NCBI GenBank assembly: GCA_031278215.1
Contig: JAITKV010000038.1
Span: 1 to 64,000 of the forward strand
Source: Spirochaetaceae bacterium
Lineage (GTDB): Bacteria; Spirochaetota; Spirochaetia; Treponematales; Breznakiellaceae
Direction: 5' to 3'
Length of the DNA: 64,000 bases
Positions 34,227 to 43,662 of this stretch are shown here, one piece after another (the first letter of the stretch is position 1; every line of letters starts with the position of its first letter). The position numbers and the translations under genes are program-made. Below the pieces are notes generated by a model. The model made no database searches and was not told the DNA's origin. It saw nothing but the letters and a program-made list of their open reading frames with translations.

Positions 34227-35076
34227 AAATCCCGGTCAAAGTTCGTTTGAAACCCTGGGGGCGGTAAAAAAGGCCTTTGGCACCGGCAAGGTGGGGCATA
34301 CCGGCACCTTGGATAAGTTTGCCCGGGGGCTCCTGCTTGCGCTGGTTGGCCGGGCGGTAAAGCTGGCGTCCTGGTTTTCCACCTGCGATAAACGGTACCG
34401 GGCCTGTGTTAAATTCGGGGAAGAAACAGATACCCTGGACCCCGAGGGGAAGATCATTGCCCGCGCTCCGGTTCCCCGGCGGCAGGCGCTGGAAGAGATT
34501 CTTCCCCGGTTTACCGGCCCCATACTCCAGTCGCCGCCGCTTTATTCCGCGGTCCATATTGCCGGGGAACGAGCCCACAAACTTGCCCGGGCGGGAATCC
34601 GGGCAGAGATGATCCAAAGACCCGTGACGGTGTACAGCCTTCGCCTGCTTTCCTGGGACCCCCCCGTGGGGGAACTGGAAATTCACTGTTCCAAGGGCAC
34701 GTATATCCGCTCCCTGGCCCGGGACATAGCCCTGGCCCTTTCTTCCAGGGCCCACCTTGTTTCCCTTACCAGGACCCAGGTAGGGAATTTTTCTGTGGAA
34801 GGGGCGGTTCCCTCCGATGCGGACTTGCAGAGCATCAGGGACGCCTTAAGGCCCCTGGACTCCGGACTGTTTAGCGCCCTGGGTATATGCAGTGTATCCG
34901 TGGACGAAGAAACCGCCCTGGCCCTGCGCCGGGGCAGGGCCCTGGGATCCTTCGAACAGCTTTCTTTCCCCGGGGATGCGAACACCCTGGCCCTTTTCGG
35001 CCCCCGTTCTTTTGCGGCGCTGGTTGAAAAAAAAGAAAACCGCTGGAAATACGGATATGTCAATGTACAAGATTAG
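34198..35076 (+). CDS. truB: tRNA pseudouridine-55 synthase TruB
   Basis: 292 residues. It makes pseudouridine 55 in the T-loop of tRNA. The catalytic motif is GHTGTLDKFARGLL (canonical GHTGTLDPxATGVL) with the catalytic Asp in TLD. NKNPGQSSFETLGAVKKAF, YRACVKFGEETDTLDPEG and KGTYIRSLARDIA are the other family blocks. It starts inside the end of rbfA and overlaps the next gene by about 20 bp. Confidence 0.93.
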   Translation: MTAGYILLNKNPGQSSFETLGAVKKAFGTGKVGHTGTLDKFARGLLLALVGRAVKLASWFSTCDKRYRACVKFGEETDTLDPEGKIIARAPVPRRQALEEILPRFTGPILQSPPLYSAVHIAGERAHKLARAGIRAEMIQRPVTVYSLRLLSWDPPVGELEIHCSKGTYIRSLARDIALALSSRAHLVSLTRTQVGNFSVEGAVPSDADLQSIRDALRPLDSGLFSALGICSVSVDEETALALRRGRALGSFEQLSFPGDANTLALFGPRSFAALVEKKENRWKYGYVNVQD

Positions 35077-35695
35077 CTGGAAGGATCTGGAAAAGGGCCT
35101 ATGGGAAACCCTGGGCAAGGGCCGTAAAACCGCCCTTACCGTGGGAGTTTTCGACGGCTTTCACCGGGGCCACCGGGTGTTAATTAGCAAAATAGCCGAA
35201 AAAGCTCCGGCGCTCCTTCCCGGGGTGATCACGTTCCGGGAAAACCCAAAAAAATATTCCTTTCTTCGACAGGAAAAGGGGGCCCCCGAGTTTTCGGAGG
35301 ATAATCCCTTCCGGGATATCATAGGCTTTGACGAAAAAATGGCCCTGTTAAGCCAATCGAAAGTGGCCCTCTGTGTGATCATTGACTTTTCGGAAAATTT
35401 CAGTAAAATAAACGGTGAAAGTTTTGTAAGGACCCTGCACCGTTATCTGGATCCCGCGTATATAGCGGTAGGCGCTAATTTTCACTGCGGATACCGCCAG
35501 GATACCGATGCTCCGCGCTTTAAGGCCCTGGCGGAAGGGATGGGAATCAGCGCCGAAATCGTGGAACCCGTATTGGAGGGAGGAATCCCGGTAAGTTCAA
35601 GCAGGATCCGGGCCGCCCTCCGGGCCGGCCGCCGCCATGAGGCGGAACTGCTTTTAGGAAGGCCCCTGCGGGAAATCCGCTCAGCCCGGTTTTAG
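35057..35695 (+). CDS. ribF: FAD synthetase domain protein (RibF-like, no riboflavin kinase domain)
   Basis: 212 residues from the ATG at 35057 (a second ATG at 35063). The nucleotidyltransferase half of RibF is present: VGVFDGFHRGHR (GxFDGxHxGH), ITFRENPKKY, IAVGANFHCGYRQ and SSSRIRAALRAG. The usual C-terminal riboflavin kinase domain (about 120 residues) is missing; the protein ends at LREIRSARF. FAD formation from FMN remains possible, while FMN formation would need another enzyme. It sits between truB and rpsO, the order found in other treponemes (from memory). Confidence 0.85.
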   Translation: MSMYKISWKDLEKGLWETLGKGRKTALTVGVFDGFHRGHRVLISKIAEKAPALLPGVITFRENPKKYSFLRQEKGAPEFSEDNPFRDIIGFDEKMALLSQSKVALCVIIDFSENFSKINGESFVRTLHRYLDPAYIAVGANFHCGYRQDTDAPRFKALAEGMGISAEIVEPVLEGGIPVSSSRIRAALRAGRRHEAELLLGRPLREIRSARF

Positions 35696-35744
35696 GGGCG
35701 GGGGTCTTCCCGGGGCCATAACAGAGTTTTTAAGGAGTGCATAT

Positions 35745-36014
35745 ATGGCTTTAAACAAAGAAGATGTAACTTCCATTATTACAAAGTTCGGTACAAACGA
35801 AAAAGATACCGGAAATTCGGAAGTTCAAATTGCCCTGTTGACCAAAAGGATTGGCCGCTTAACGGAGCATTGCAAGCAGTTTAAAAAGGATAAATCCGGC
35901 CAACGGGGCCTTTTAATTCTGGTCGGTCAGCGCCGCCGCATGCTCAAATATCTGCAGCGGGTAAACCTGGAACGATACCGCTCTTTGATTAAGGAATTGG
36001 GCTTACGAAAATGA
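35745..36014 (+). CDS. rpsO: 30S ribosomal protein S15
   Basis: 89 residues, exactly the usual length. The family pattern GNSEVQIALLTKRIGRLTEHCK...LLILVGQRRRMLKYLQR is complete. It binds 16S rRNA in the platform. AAGGAG precedes the ATG at 35745. Its end overlaps pnp by 4 bp (ATGA), so pnp is probably translated by coupling, as in many bacteria. Confidence 0.97.
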   Translation: MALNKEDVTSIITKFGTNEKDTGNSEVQIALLTKRIGRLTEHCKQFKKDKSGQRGLLILVGQRRRMLKYLQRVNLERYRSLIKELGLRK

Positions 36015-38158
36015 TGCAGACAGTAACATATACCATCGCCGGTAAAGATCTTATCCTGGAAACCGGCAGGATCGCCAAACAGGCAAACGGCTCTGTCTTT
36101 GCCCAATACGAAGGCGCCGCGGTTATCGCCACGGTCTGTTCTTCCTCCGAATCGGTAGAAGGGCTGGACTATGTACCTTTAACGGTGGATTATAACGAAA
36201 AGTACTATGCCGCGGGAAAGATCCCCGGAGGATTTATTAAACGGGAAGGACGGCCCAAGGACAAGGAAATTCTTGTTTCCCGGCTTATCGACAGGCCCAT
36301 GCGGCCCCTCTTCGATAAAAGCTTCGGGCGGGAAATCCAGGTGGTGCCGACGACTATTTCCGCGGATCAAACCAACCCGCCGGATATTCTGGCGATCATC
36401 GCCTCTTCCGCGGCGGTTCACATTTCCGACATACCCTTTAATGGCCCCATTGCGGCGGTGCGGATCTGCGCCATGGGCGACGACCTGATCGTCAATCCCA
36501 GTTACAGCGAGATAGCAAACAGCCGGCTGGAAATTGTGGTGGCCGGTACAAAAGAAGGCATTACCATGGTGGAAGGCGGGGCCGCCGAGGTAAGCGAAGA
36601 ACTGATGGTCCGGGCGCTGGAAAAGGCCTACCAGACGATCAAGGAACTGTGCGGGCTGCAGGAAAAACTTCGGGAACTGGCGGGAAAAGAAAAACTTTCC
36701 CTTACCCCGGACGCCCATGTGCTTGAAAACCGGGACGCGATCTACAACGAAGCCTATCCCCGGCTGGAAGCGGCATGCTTTGAACCTACCAAGGGGGAAC
36801 GGCACAACGCGATACGGGCGGTAAAGACCGCCCTGGAGGCCCAGTATGCATCCCAACTGGAAGATAAGTTTCAAAAGAAGCTGTTCGACGCCCTCTTCGA
36901 AGACATGCAGTACCATATCCTGCGGTCTTCGATTTTGGATAAGGGAAGGCGGGTTGACGGCCGGGGCACGGAAGATATTCGGCCCATCACCTGCGAAATA
37001 GGGCTCCTTAAACGAACCCACGGATCGGCCCTGTTTACCCGGGGCGAAACCCAGTCTTTGGCAGTAACCACCCTGGGTACGGTTTTTGACGAGCAAATCT
37101 ACGATGACATAGAGGGGGATAAGCGGGAAAATTTTATTCTCCATTACAACTTTCCCCCCTATTCGGTGGGCGAAGTAGGCCGTCTGGGAACGGGCCGCCG
37201 GGAAATCGGCCACGGCAACCTTGCCCGCCGTTCCTTGGCGGCCATGGTTCCTTCAAAGGAGGAATTTCCCTATACCATCCGGATGGTTTCCGAAATCATG
37301 GAATCCAACGGCTCTTCTTCCATGGCCTCCGTGTGCGGCGGCACCCTGTCTATGCTTGACGCGGGGGTTCCGATAAAAAAACCCGTCGCGGGCATTGCCA
37401 TGGGCCTTATCAGCGACGGTGACAGGTACGCTATTCTTTCCGACATTCTGGGAGAAGAGGATCATCTGGGGGACATGGACTTTAAAGTGGCCGGCACCGA
37501 AGAGGGTATTACGGGGTTCCAGATGGACATTAAAATTTCCGGGGTTACCGCGGAAATCATGGAAAAGGCCCTGGCCCAGGCTAAACGGGGGCGGCTCCAT
37601 ATTCTTTCAATCATGAACCAGACCATCAGTAAGCCCGCCCTGGCCATCAGCGAATTTGCCCCTAAAATCCTAAGCTTTAAAATCGAGGTTGATAAAATCG
37701 GCGCTCTCATAGGACCCGGGGGTAAAAACATCAAGGCCCTCTGTGAACAATACGGCGTAACGATCAATACGGAAAACGACGGTACCGTTACCATCTATGG
37801 CAAAAACGCCCTGAATGCCGAAGAAGCTAAAACCGCGGTGATGGGGATTGTTTCGGATCCCGAGACCGGGCGAATTTATAACGGCGTGGTCAAGCGGATT
37901 ATGGAATTCGGCGCCTTTGTAGAAATTTTACCGGGCAAAGAAGGGCTGGTTCACATTTCCAAGCTTTCCCGGCAGCGCATAGCCCAGGTAAGCGAAGTAC
38001 TTACCGAAGGCCAGGAAATACCCGTAAAACTCCTGGAGATTGACAAAATGGGGCGGCTTAACCTTTCCTACATCGACGCCGTGGATCCGAACGGGGCTTC
38101 TCCCGGCGGCGGCGCCGAGGGGGGCCGCCGGGAAGACCGGAACCACCGGCGGTTTTAA
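36011..38158 (+). CDS. pnp: Polyribonucleotide nucleotidyltransferase
   Basis: 715 residues. A phosphorolytic 3'-5' exonuclease of mRNA turnover. Two RNase PH domains are visible (the first around [20 protein letters not shown]; the second around [17 protein letters not shown] and [19 protein letters not shown]). The KH domain ([21 protein letters not shown]) and the S1 domain ([28 protein letters not shown]) follow, all full length. It ends one base before the dut start. Confidence 0.96.
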   Translation: MMQTVTYTIAGKDLILETGRIAKQANGSVFAQYEGAAVIATVCSSSESVEGLDYVPLTVDYNEKYYAAGKIPGGFIKREGRPKDKEILVSRLIDRPMRPLFDKSFGREIQVVPTTISADQTNPPDILAIIASSAAVHISDIPFNGPIAAVRICAMGDDLIVNPSYSEIANSRLEIVVAGTKEGITMVEGGAAEVSEELMVRALEKAYQTIKELCGLQEKLRELAGKEKLSLTPDAHVLENRDAIYNEAYPRLEAACFEPTKGERHNAIRAVKTALEAQYASQLEDKFQKKLFDALFEDMQYHILRSSILDKGRRVDGRGTEDIRPITCEIGLLKRTHGSALFTRGETQSLAVTTLGTVFDEQIYDDIEGDKRENFILHYNFPPYSVGEVGRLGTGRREIGHGNLARRSLAAMVPSKEEFPYTIRMVSEIMESNGSSSMASVCGGTLSMLDAGVPIKKPVAGIAMGLISDGDRYAILSDILGEEDHLGDMDFKVAGTEEGITGFQMDIKISGVTAEIMEKALAQAKRGRLHILSIMNQTISKPALAISEFAPKILSFKIEVDKIGALIGPGGKNIKALCEQYGVTINTENDGTVTIYGKNALNAEEAKTAVMGIVSDPETGRIYNGVVKRIMEFGAFVEILPGKEGLVHISKLSRQRIAQVSEVLTEGQEIPVKLLEIDKMGRLNLSYIDAVDPNGASPGGGAEGGRREDRNHRRF

Positions 38159-38159
38159 C

Positions 38160-38630
38160 ATGGTCAAAGACGGCCCCGGTGCGCCCTGCGTCCGGGTTTT
38201 TAAAACAAAGCCCGGCGCCGCCCTGCCCCGGTATGCTACGCCGGGGGCCGCGGGGGCCGATGTGCAGGCCCTTCTTGGTTCGGACCTAACCATTGCTCCC
38301 GGATCCTGGGCAAAGGTCCCCACGGCCCTGGTGCTGGAAATACCCCCGGGCTGGGAAGCCCAGGTACGGCCCCGTTCCGGCCTTGCCCTTCGGCACGGAG
38401 TTACGGTTCTTAATGCCCCCGGCACCATAGACAGTGATTACCGGGGGGAACTGGAGGTGCTTCTGGTAAACCTGGGCAAAGATCCGTATATCATCCGCAC
38501 CGGAGACCGGATAGCCCAGCTGGTGTTTGCCGCCGCCCCCCAGGCGGCGCTGGAATTTACGGATGATCCTTCCGCCACCGGACGGGGAGCGGGGGGATTC
38601 GGTTCCACCGGGATCTCAAAAACCAATTAA
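38160..38630 (+). CDS. dut: dUTP diphosphatase
   Basis: 156 residues from the ATG at 38160, one base after the pnp stop. The five conserved motifs of trimeric dUTPases are visible: [40 protein letters not shown] and the C-terminal [11 protein letters not shown] loop that closes over the nucleotide. It hydrolyses dUTP to dUMP, protecting DNA from uracil and feeding dTMP synthesis (tmk is also in this window). Confidence 0.93.
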   Translation: MVKDGPGAPCVRVFKTKPGAALPRYATPGAAGADVQALLGSDLTIAPGSWAKVPTALVLEIPPGWEAQVRPRSGLALRHGVTVLNAPGTIDSDYRGELEVLLVNLGKDPYIIRTGDRIAQLVFAAAPQAALEFTDDPSATGRGAGGFGSTGISKTN

Positions 38631-38679
38631 GCGGTTCCAGGATGCCAGATCCGGAAGCCGGCCCGCGAAAGGGTTTGCC

Positions 38680-39951
38680 ATGAAGGCCTTGCCTGTTTTT
38701 ACCGGATCAAAGACGATCTTTTTCTACATAATCCGGGAGATTTTCTTCGCGTTCTTTGTATGTTTTCTTTTTTTCTTTTTTGTTTTTTTTGTAAACCAGC
38801 TTTTGCTTATGGCCCGGGAAATCCTTTCCAAGCGGGTGCCCCTGTTTGAAGTGGCTCTTTTGGTGTTATACGCCCTGCCTTCAATAATCGCCATGGCTTC
38901 TCCCTTCGCGTGCCTTACCGGAACCCTCATGACCATAGGGCGCTTAAATTCGAACAACGAGATCCTGGTGTTTCTTTCTTCCGGGCTTTCGTACCGGTCT
39001 GTTTTTCTGCCCGCCCTGCTGGTGGGGGTTCTTATTTCTTTGTTTTCTTTTTTTGCCAATGACATCTTGCTTCCCGCGGGGACGGTACAGTTTTCACGGC
39101 TTTACCGGCGTATTCTTATTTCATCCCCCGCGCTGGAATTAGAGGCTAATTCTGTTAAGCGCTTTAAGAATTCCGTCATCATCACCGGACAGGTGACGGG
39201 CCGCGCCATACAGGATATCCTTATTATAGACAGAACCAGGGACGGGGAACGGCGGATTATCAGCGCCCGGGAAGCAAGCTTGGAAGATCTGGGGGAAGGG
39301 GGCTTAAGCATTAACCTGGTACAGGCCTTTGTCCAGTCGGGAAGGGAAAATCTTAAGAAAAATTATGACTATGCCCTGGCAAAAACCCTTTCCTACCGGG
39401 TATCCCAGGATGATATGATGGAAGGGGTTTACGACATCAACGCCAGGGAAATGAGCTCGGTGGACGTAAAAAAAGAAATTATCAAACAGGAAAAAACTAT
39501 TTTAGATAATGTGGACCGTGAACGCCGGAGGATCGCGGAAGACGCCCTGGTTATAGAAAACGCCCTGCGAAGGGGAAGCCGCGAACACAACCGCTTTGAT
39601 TCCCTTATGACGGACTGGTCCTATACGGTAGATGCCGCCGCACAAATACCAAAAGACAGAAACTTTTCAACGTACCGCCTTGAGTACTACAAAAAATTCT
39701 CCATCCCCTTTGGCGGAATTTCTTTTGTGCTGGCCGCGGTGTCCATAGGGCTTATGACCCGTAAAAGCGGCCAGGTTGTGGGGTTTATCGTAGGAATATG
39801 CATCGCCGCCCTTTACTGGGGCCTGCTCCTTATCGGACAGGCCCTGGGGACCATACTTAATTTTTCCCCCTTCTGGTCCATGTGGTTTCCCAATGTACTG
39901 GCAATTAGTTTAGGATTGGGCCTAACGCTTGCAAAGGCTTCGGCCAAATGA
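38680..39951 (+). CDS. LptF/LptG-family permease (YjgP/YjgQ), first copy
   Basis: 423 residues from the ATG at 38680; a longer frame to 38527 overlaps dut and is not preferred. Six membrane helices: three in the N-terminal 110 residues (FFAFFVCFLFFFFVFFVNQLL onward) and three in the last 90. A periplasmic beta-jellyroll-like domain lies between, with an unusual charged helical insert (EMSSVDVKKEIIKQEKTILD...). Family members form the inner-membrane part of the LPS exporter. Treponemes often lack classical LPS, so the lipid moved here may differ. It overlaps the second permease by 4 bp. Confidence 0.85.
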   Translation: MKALPVFTGSKTIFFYIIREIFFAFFVCFLFFFFVFFVNQLLLMAREILSKRVPLFEVALLVLYALPSIIAMASPFACLTGTLMTIGRLNSNNEILVFLSSGLSYRSVFLPALLVGVLISLFSFFANDILLPAGTVQFSRLYRRILISSPALELEANSVKRFKNSVIITGQVTGRAIQDILIIDRTRDGERRIISAREASLEDLGEGGLSINLVQAFVQSGRENLKKNYDYALAKTLSYRVSQDDMMEGVYDINAREMSSVDVKKEIIKQEKTILDNVDRERRRIAEDALVIENALRRGSREHNRFDSLMTDWSYTVDAAAQIPKDRNFSTYRLEYYKKFSIPFGGISFVLAAVSIGLMTRKSGQVVGFIVGICIAALYWGLLLIGQALGTILNFSPFWSMWFPNVLAISLGLGLTLAKASAK

Positions 39952-41009
39952 CCTTAGACCGGCACCTTTTAAAACAGTTTTTTCCCGTTTTTCTTTTTTC
40001 CCTTATCCTTTTTGTTATGCTGGTTTCCCTGATCGATCTTTTTTATTACCTGGTTCGGTATCTTAATGCCAACGCGGCTATTAAGGATATCCTAAGGGTT
40101 TCTCTCTACTATGTTCCAAAGAGTTTAAGCTATGCCATGCCGGTTTCTTTGTTATTTTCCTCCGCCTATACTTTGGGAGACCTAAGCGCCAGAAACGAAC
40201 TAATCACCGTGATTGGATCGGGCATGCCCTTCTGGCGTTTTTGCCGCCCCCTGATTATCCTGGGGATTGCCGCATCGGTCTTTGCGTTTTTTTTTGAAGA
40301 CCTGGCGGTCATTCCCACTTTGCGGAAAAAAAACGAAATAAGCAAAGAACTGCTTCATATCAATACAGACACCCTGGCGGATATTGTGATAAAACTTAAG
40401 GAAGGAAGAATTATCTATTCTGCGGATTATTATACCCACACCACCGAAACTCTTAACGGCGTAACAATTATTGAACTGGACGATACAAAACGGATCGTTT
40501 CCATAGTTTACGCCCCCCAGGCGATCTGGACCGGCGCTTCTTGGTCTTTTTCCAATGCCTTAATTTACCGGTGGGAAAAGGGCTTTTTTAAACCCCGGGA
40601 ATACAAGGAAACCGGAGAATATACCGAAGATCCGCAGACCTTTGTACGAAGCTCCGTACCCCCGGAGGACCTGCAAAGCGCCAGCCTGCGTCTTTTAATC
40701 CAGGACCTGAAAAAGGCGGGGCTTCCGGCTGCTTCCGCCCTAACCGATTATTATCACCGGTTTTCTTTTTCCGCCGTATCCTTTGTCATTATTTTTCTTT
40801 CTTTAAGCATGAGCACCCAGTTTAAGCAAAACACCCTGCTTTTAAGTCTTCTGGGAAGCCTGGGAACCGCCGTCATATACTATGTGGTCGAAATGATCAG
40901 CATGATGAGCGCCCGGGTCGGACTTTTGCCCCCCTTCCTGGGGGCCTGGATTCCGGTTTTTATCTGCACCGCCGCGGGTTTGCTGTTACTCTGGTATTCC
41001 CGGACATGA
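39948..41009 (+). CDS. LptF/LptG-family permease (YjgP/YjgQ), second copy
   Basis: 353 residues, the typical size. Three N-terminal helices (FPVFLFSLILFVMLVSLIDL; LSYAMPVSLLFSSAYTLG; LIILGIAASVFAFFF), a periplasmic domain (about 115-250) and three C-terminal helices. It should pair with the preceding permease into an LptF-LptG-like heterodimer driven by an LptB-type ATPase, which is not in this window. It overlaps tgt by 4 bp. Confidence 0.85.
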   Translation: MTLDRHLLKQFFPVFLFSLILFVMLVSLIDLFYYLVRYLNANAAIKDILRVSLYYVPKSLSYAMPVSLLFSSAYTLGDLSARNELITVIGSGMPFWRFCRPLIILGIAASVFAFFFEDLAVIPTLRKKNEISKELLHINTDTLADIVIKLKEGRIIYSADYYTHTTETLNGVTIIELDDTKRIVSIVYAPQAIWTGASWSFSNALIYRWEKGFFKPREYKETGEYTEDPQTFVRSSVPPEDLQSASLRLLIQDLKKAGLPAASALTDYYHRFSFSAVSFVIIFLSLSMSTQFKQNTLLLSLLGSLGTAVIYYVVEMISMMSARVGLLPPFLGAWIPVFICTAAGLLLLWYSRT

Positions 41010-42148
41010 AGAATTTTTTTTCCGTTAGCCGCCGGGATACCCTTAGCCGGGCCCGCAGTGGAATCCTAAACCTTCCCCGGGGGCCGGTAGAAACCCCGGT
41101 CTTTATGCCCGTAGGAACCAACGGAACGGTTAAAGCCCTGACTAATGAAGACCTGGAAGAAATCGGTTTTTCCCTGATCCTGGCAAATACCTACCATCTG
41201 TACCTTAGGCCGGGTATGGAGGTTGTCCGCGGCGCCGGGGGCCTGCGGGGCTTTACCGGATGGAAACGGAATTATTTAACCGACTCCGGGGGCTTCCAGA
41301 TTTTTTCGTTGGCCCCCTTCCGTAAAATAAGCGACGACGGGGTGCAATTCCGCTCCCATATCGACGGATCCCTCCATGTACTAAGTCCCGAGGCGGTGGT
41401 GGATATCCAGCTTATCCTGGACAGCGACATACAAATGCCCCTGGACGTGTGTACCCCCTGGGGCGCCGGCCGGGAAGAGGCGCAAAGGGCCCTGGAACTG
41501 ACAAGCCGCTGGCTTATCCGGGCCCACAGGGCCTGGACCGCCGCGGTGGACCAGGGCTGCCGGGGGGCGCTTTTTTCCATAGTCCAAGGAAATTTTTTTA
41601 AGGACCTGCGGCAGGAAAGCGCGGCCCGGACTTTGGAAACCGAAACCCCCGGCATAGCCATAGGGGGTCTTTCCGTGGGGGAGCCCCAGGAGATTTTCAG
41701 GGAATACCTTCACAGTACCTCGGCCCTGCTTCCGGATGAAAAACCCCGGTATGTCATGGGCATAGGAAGCCCCGAATATATTCTTTGGGCCATCGAGGAA
41801 GGAATAGATATGTTTGACTGCGTCCTCCCCACCAGGACGGGCAGAAACGGCCATGTCTTTACCCGAGACGGCCCCCTGGTCCTAAAAAAGGCCGAACACG
41901 CCGGGAGTTTTCTGCCCATAGACGGATCCTGTACCTGCCGGGTCTGCCGGACCTACAGCAGGGCGTATTTACGGCATCTGTTTAAAACCCGGGAGATACT
42001 CTGTTCTATACTGGCAAGTTATCATAATTTGTTCTTTCTTCACCGGCTTGTGCTTGATTCTCGAAGGGCAATTAACGAAAATAAATTTAAGGAATTTAAA
42101 GAAACTTTTTTATACCGTTATCATAACGGAGGAGGAGGAGAAGAATGA
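41006..42148 (+). CDS. tgt: Queuine/preQ1 tRNA-guanine transglycosylase
   Basis: 380 residues. It exchanges guanine-34 for a queuosine precursor in GUN-anticodon tRNAs. Family motifs: TPVFMPVGTNGTVKAL, LILANTYHLYLRPG, the active-site block LTDSGGFQIFSL, the nucleophile region FDCVLPTRTGRNGHVFT and the zinc site CTCRVCRTYSRAYLRHL with a downstream His in SYHNLFF. The next gene overlaps by 4 bp. Confidence 0.95.
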   Translation: MKNFFSVSRRDTLSRARSGILNLPRGPVETPVFMPVGTNGTVKALTNEDLEEIGFSLILANTYHLYLRPGMEVVRGAGGLRGFTGWKRNYLTDSGGFQIFSLAPFRKISDDGVQFRSHIDGSLHVLSPEAVVDIQLILDSDIQMPLDVCTPWGAGREEAQRALELTSRWLIRAHRAWTAAVDQGCRGALFSIVQGNFFKDLRQESAARTLETETPGIAIGGLSVGEPQEIFREYLHSTSALLPDEKPRYVMGIGSPEYILWAIEEGIDMFDCVLPTRTGRNGHVFTRDGPLVLKKAEHAGSFLPIDGSCTCRVCRTYSRAYLRHLFKTREILCSILASYHNLFFLHRLVLDSRRAINENKFKEFKETFLYRYHNGGGGEE

Positions 42149-43662
42149 TGAAGGGTGTGGTTCTTTTTTGCGGCCTGTGCATCATCCAGGGCGGCCTTTT
42201 TGCCCAGGAACCGGATACGTCTTCCCTCGCCGCGCCTTCCCTTAGTTCCACCGATCAACAGCGGCTGATGGTGATCCGCTACGGCACCGACACCGAAATT
42301 GCCAATCTTATAAAAACCCTGCGGAGCGAGCAGGCCCAGGACGCAAAAACTGATCTTCCTCTGGACCCGGAACTTTTAACCCTCGCGGAAAAATCAAAAA
42401 ACAGAACCATCATCAGCGGAATACTCAACTATTACGGGGATCGGGAAAAGGGGGGCCTGGAAAAACGGGCCCTCCAGATAATCGAGGACAGGGATTACGA
42501 GGGGGCGGAAACGGTGAATGCCGCCATTGACTACCTGGGCAAGGTCCAGGCCTCCGGAATCCACGAAACCCTGATAAGCATCCTGGACGGCGAAGAAACC
42601 CGGTACCTGCCCGGCGCGATCCGCACCCTGGGAAAAACCGCGGCAAAATCCGACGCCGGAAAAACCGCCGAATACTTAATTGAGTACTATGCAAACCGCG
42701 AGAGCGGGGATGAAAACAGAAGGCTTATCATTTCCGCGGTGGGAGACACGGGGGCAAAAGAAGGAACCGCTTTTTTAGTTTCCATTGTGGAAAACGAAGA
42801 AGAACGGGCCCCCCTTCGCATCGCGGCCCTGGCGGGGCTTTCAAAAAGCGCCGATCCCGATGGACTTAAGGCCTTGATCGGCGCCGTCTCGTCCCGGGAC
42901 CCCAATGTACGATCCTCCGCCGTCGAGGCCCTGGGTCCCTTTACGGGAGAAGAGGCGGAAGAGGCCGTCATGGATTCCTTCCGTGATTCTTATTACAGAA
43001 CCCGCATAGCCGCGGCAAAGGCCGCGGGGGAGCGGCAGCTTGCCCGGGCGGTGCCGTTTCTTCGCTTCCGTGCCGAAAATGACGATGTGCCCGCGGTACG
43101 GGACGAGGCCATAAAATCCATAGCCCTGATCGGCGGAGAAGAGGCGGACGGGATCTTAAAGAATCTTTTTTCGGAACGGAAAAACAATGACCGGATCCGG
43201 ATCAACGCGGGGGAGATGCTTTTAAGCAGGGGTTCCCGGGATTATACGGCGGATGTAATTGTTGAACTGGAGGATGCGAAGACAAGAAACCAGACGGCCC
43301 TGTACAACGGTTTTCTAAGGATCCTGGGGTCCGCTAAATCCGACAAGCTCGAAGACCTGGCCCGCCGTTTTTTTGCCGCCGGCGGAGTGGTAGAAAAATC
43401 CTACGCCATAGACATCTGCGCCAACAACGACTTCCGCAGCCTGGCCGGTGAACTACAAAGACTCGCCGACCCCAAGAACGGAAGCCTTTCCCGAAAATCT
43501 CTGACGGTTTTGGAAAAATGGGGCCTTTCCGCTGCGGAGCCGGACCCCGGGGCGGAAGACTCCGCCGCGGAAGCCTCCGGTTCCGCCGCAGAGAATCCTA
43601 AGCCGGAGAACCCGGAATATCCGGCGCCGAGGGAACCGATATCGAATGAAGCAGCTGATTGA
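42145..43662 (+). CDS. Secreted HEAT-repeat protein
   Basis: 505 residues. A signal peptide (GVVLFCGLCIIQGGLFA) is followed by repeated two-helix units of HEAT type over about residues 60-470, for example APLRIAALAGLSKSADPDGLKALIGAV, DPNVRSSAVEALG and DVPAVRDEAIKSIALIGGEEADGIL. The tail is Ala/Glu/Pro-rich. Such proteins are binding scaffolds; partner and role are unknown. The start is ATG 42145 or the adjacent ATG at 42148, coupled to the tgt stop. The 3' end overlaps the convergent vWA gene by 65 bp. Confidence 0.8.
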   Translation: MMKGVVLFCGLCIIQGGLFAQEPDTSSLAAPSLSSTDQQRLMVIRYGTDTEIANLIKTLRSEQAQDAKTDLPLDPELLTLAEKSKNRTIISGILNYYGDREKGGLEKRALQIIEDRDYEGAETVNAAIDYLGKVQASGIHETLISILDGEETRYLPGAIRTLGKTAAKSDAGKTAEYLIEYYANRESGDENRRLIISAVGDTGAKEGTAFLVSIVENEEERAPLRIAALAGLSKSADPDGLKALIGAVSSRDPNVRSSAVEALGPFTGEEAEEAVMDSFRDSYYRTRIAAAKAAGERQLARAVPFLRFRAENDDVPAVRDEAIKSIALIGGEEADGILKNLFSERKNNDRIRINAGEMLLSRGSRDYTADVIVELEDAKTRNQTALYNGFLRILGSAKSDKLEDLARRFFAAGGVVEKSYAIDICANNDFRSLAGELQRLADPKNGSLSRKSLTVLEKWGLSAAEPDPGAEDSAAEASGSAAENPKPENPEYPAPREPISNEAAD

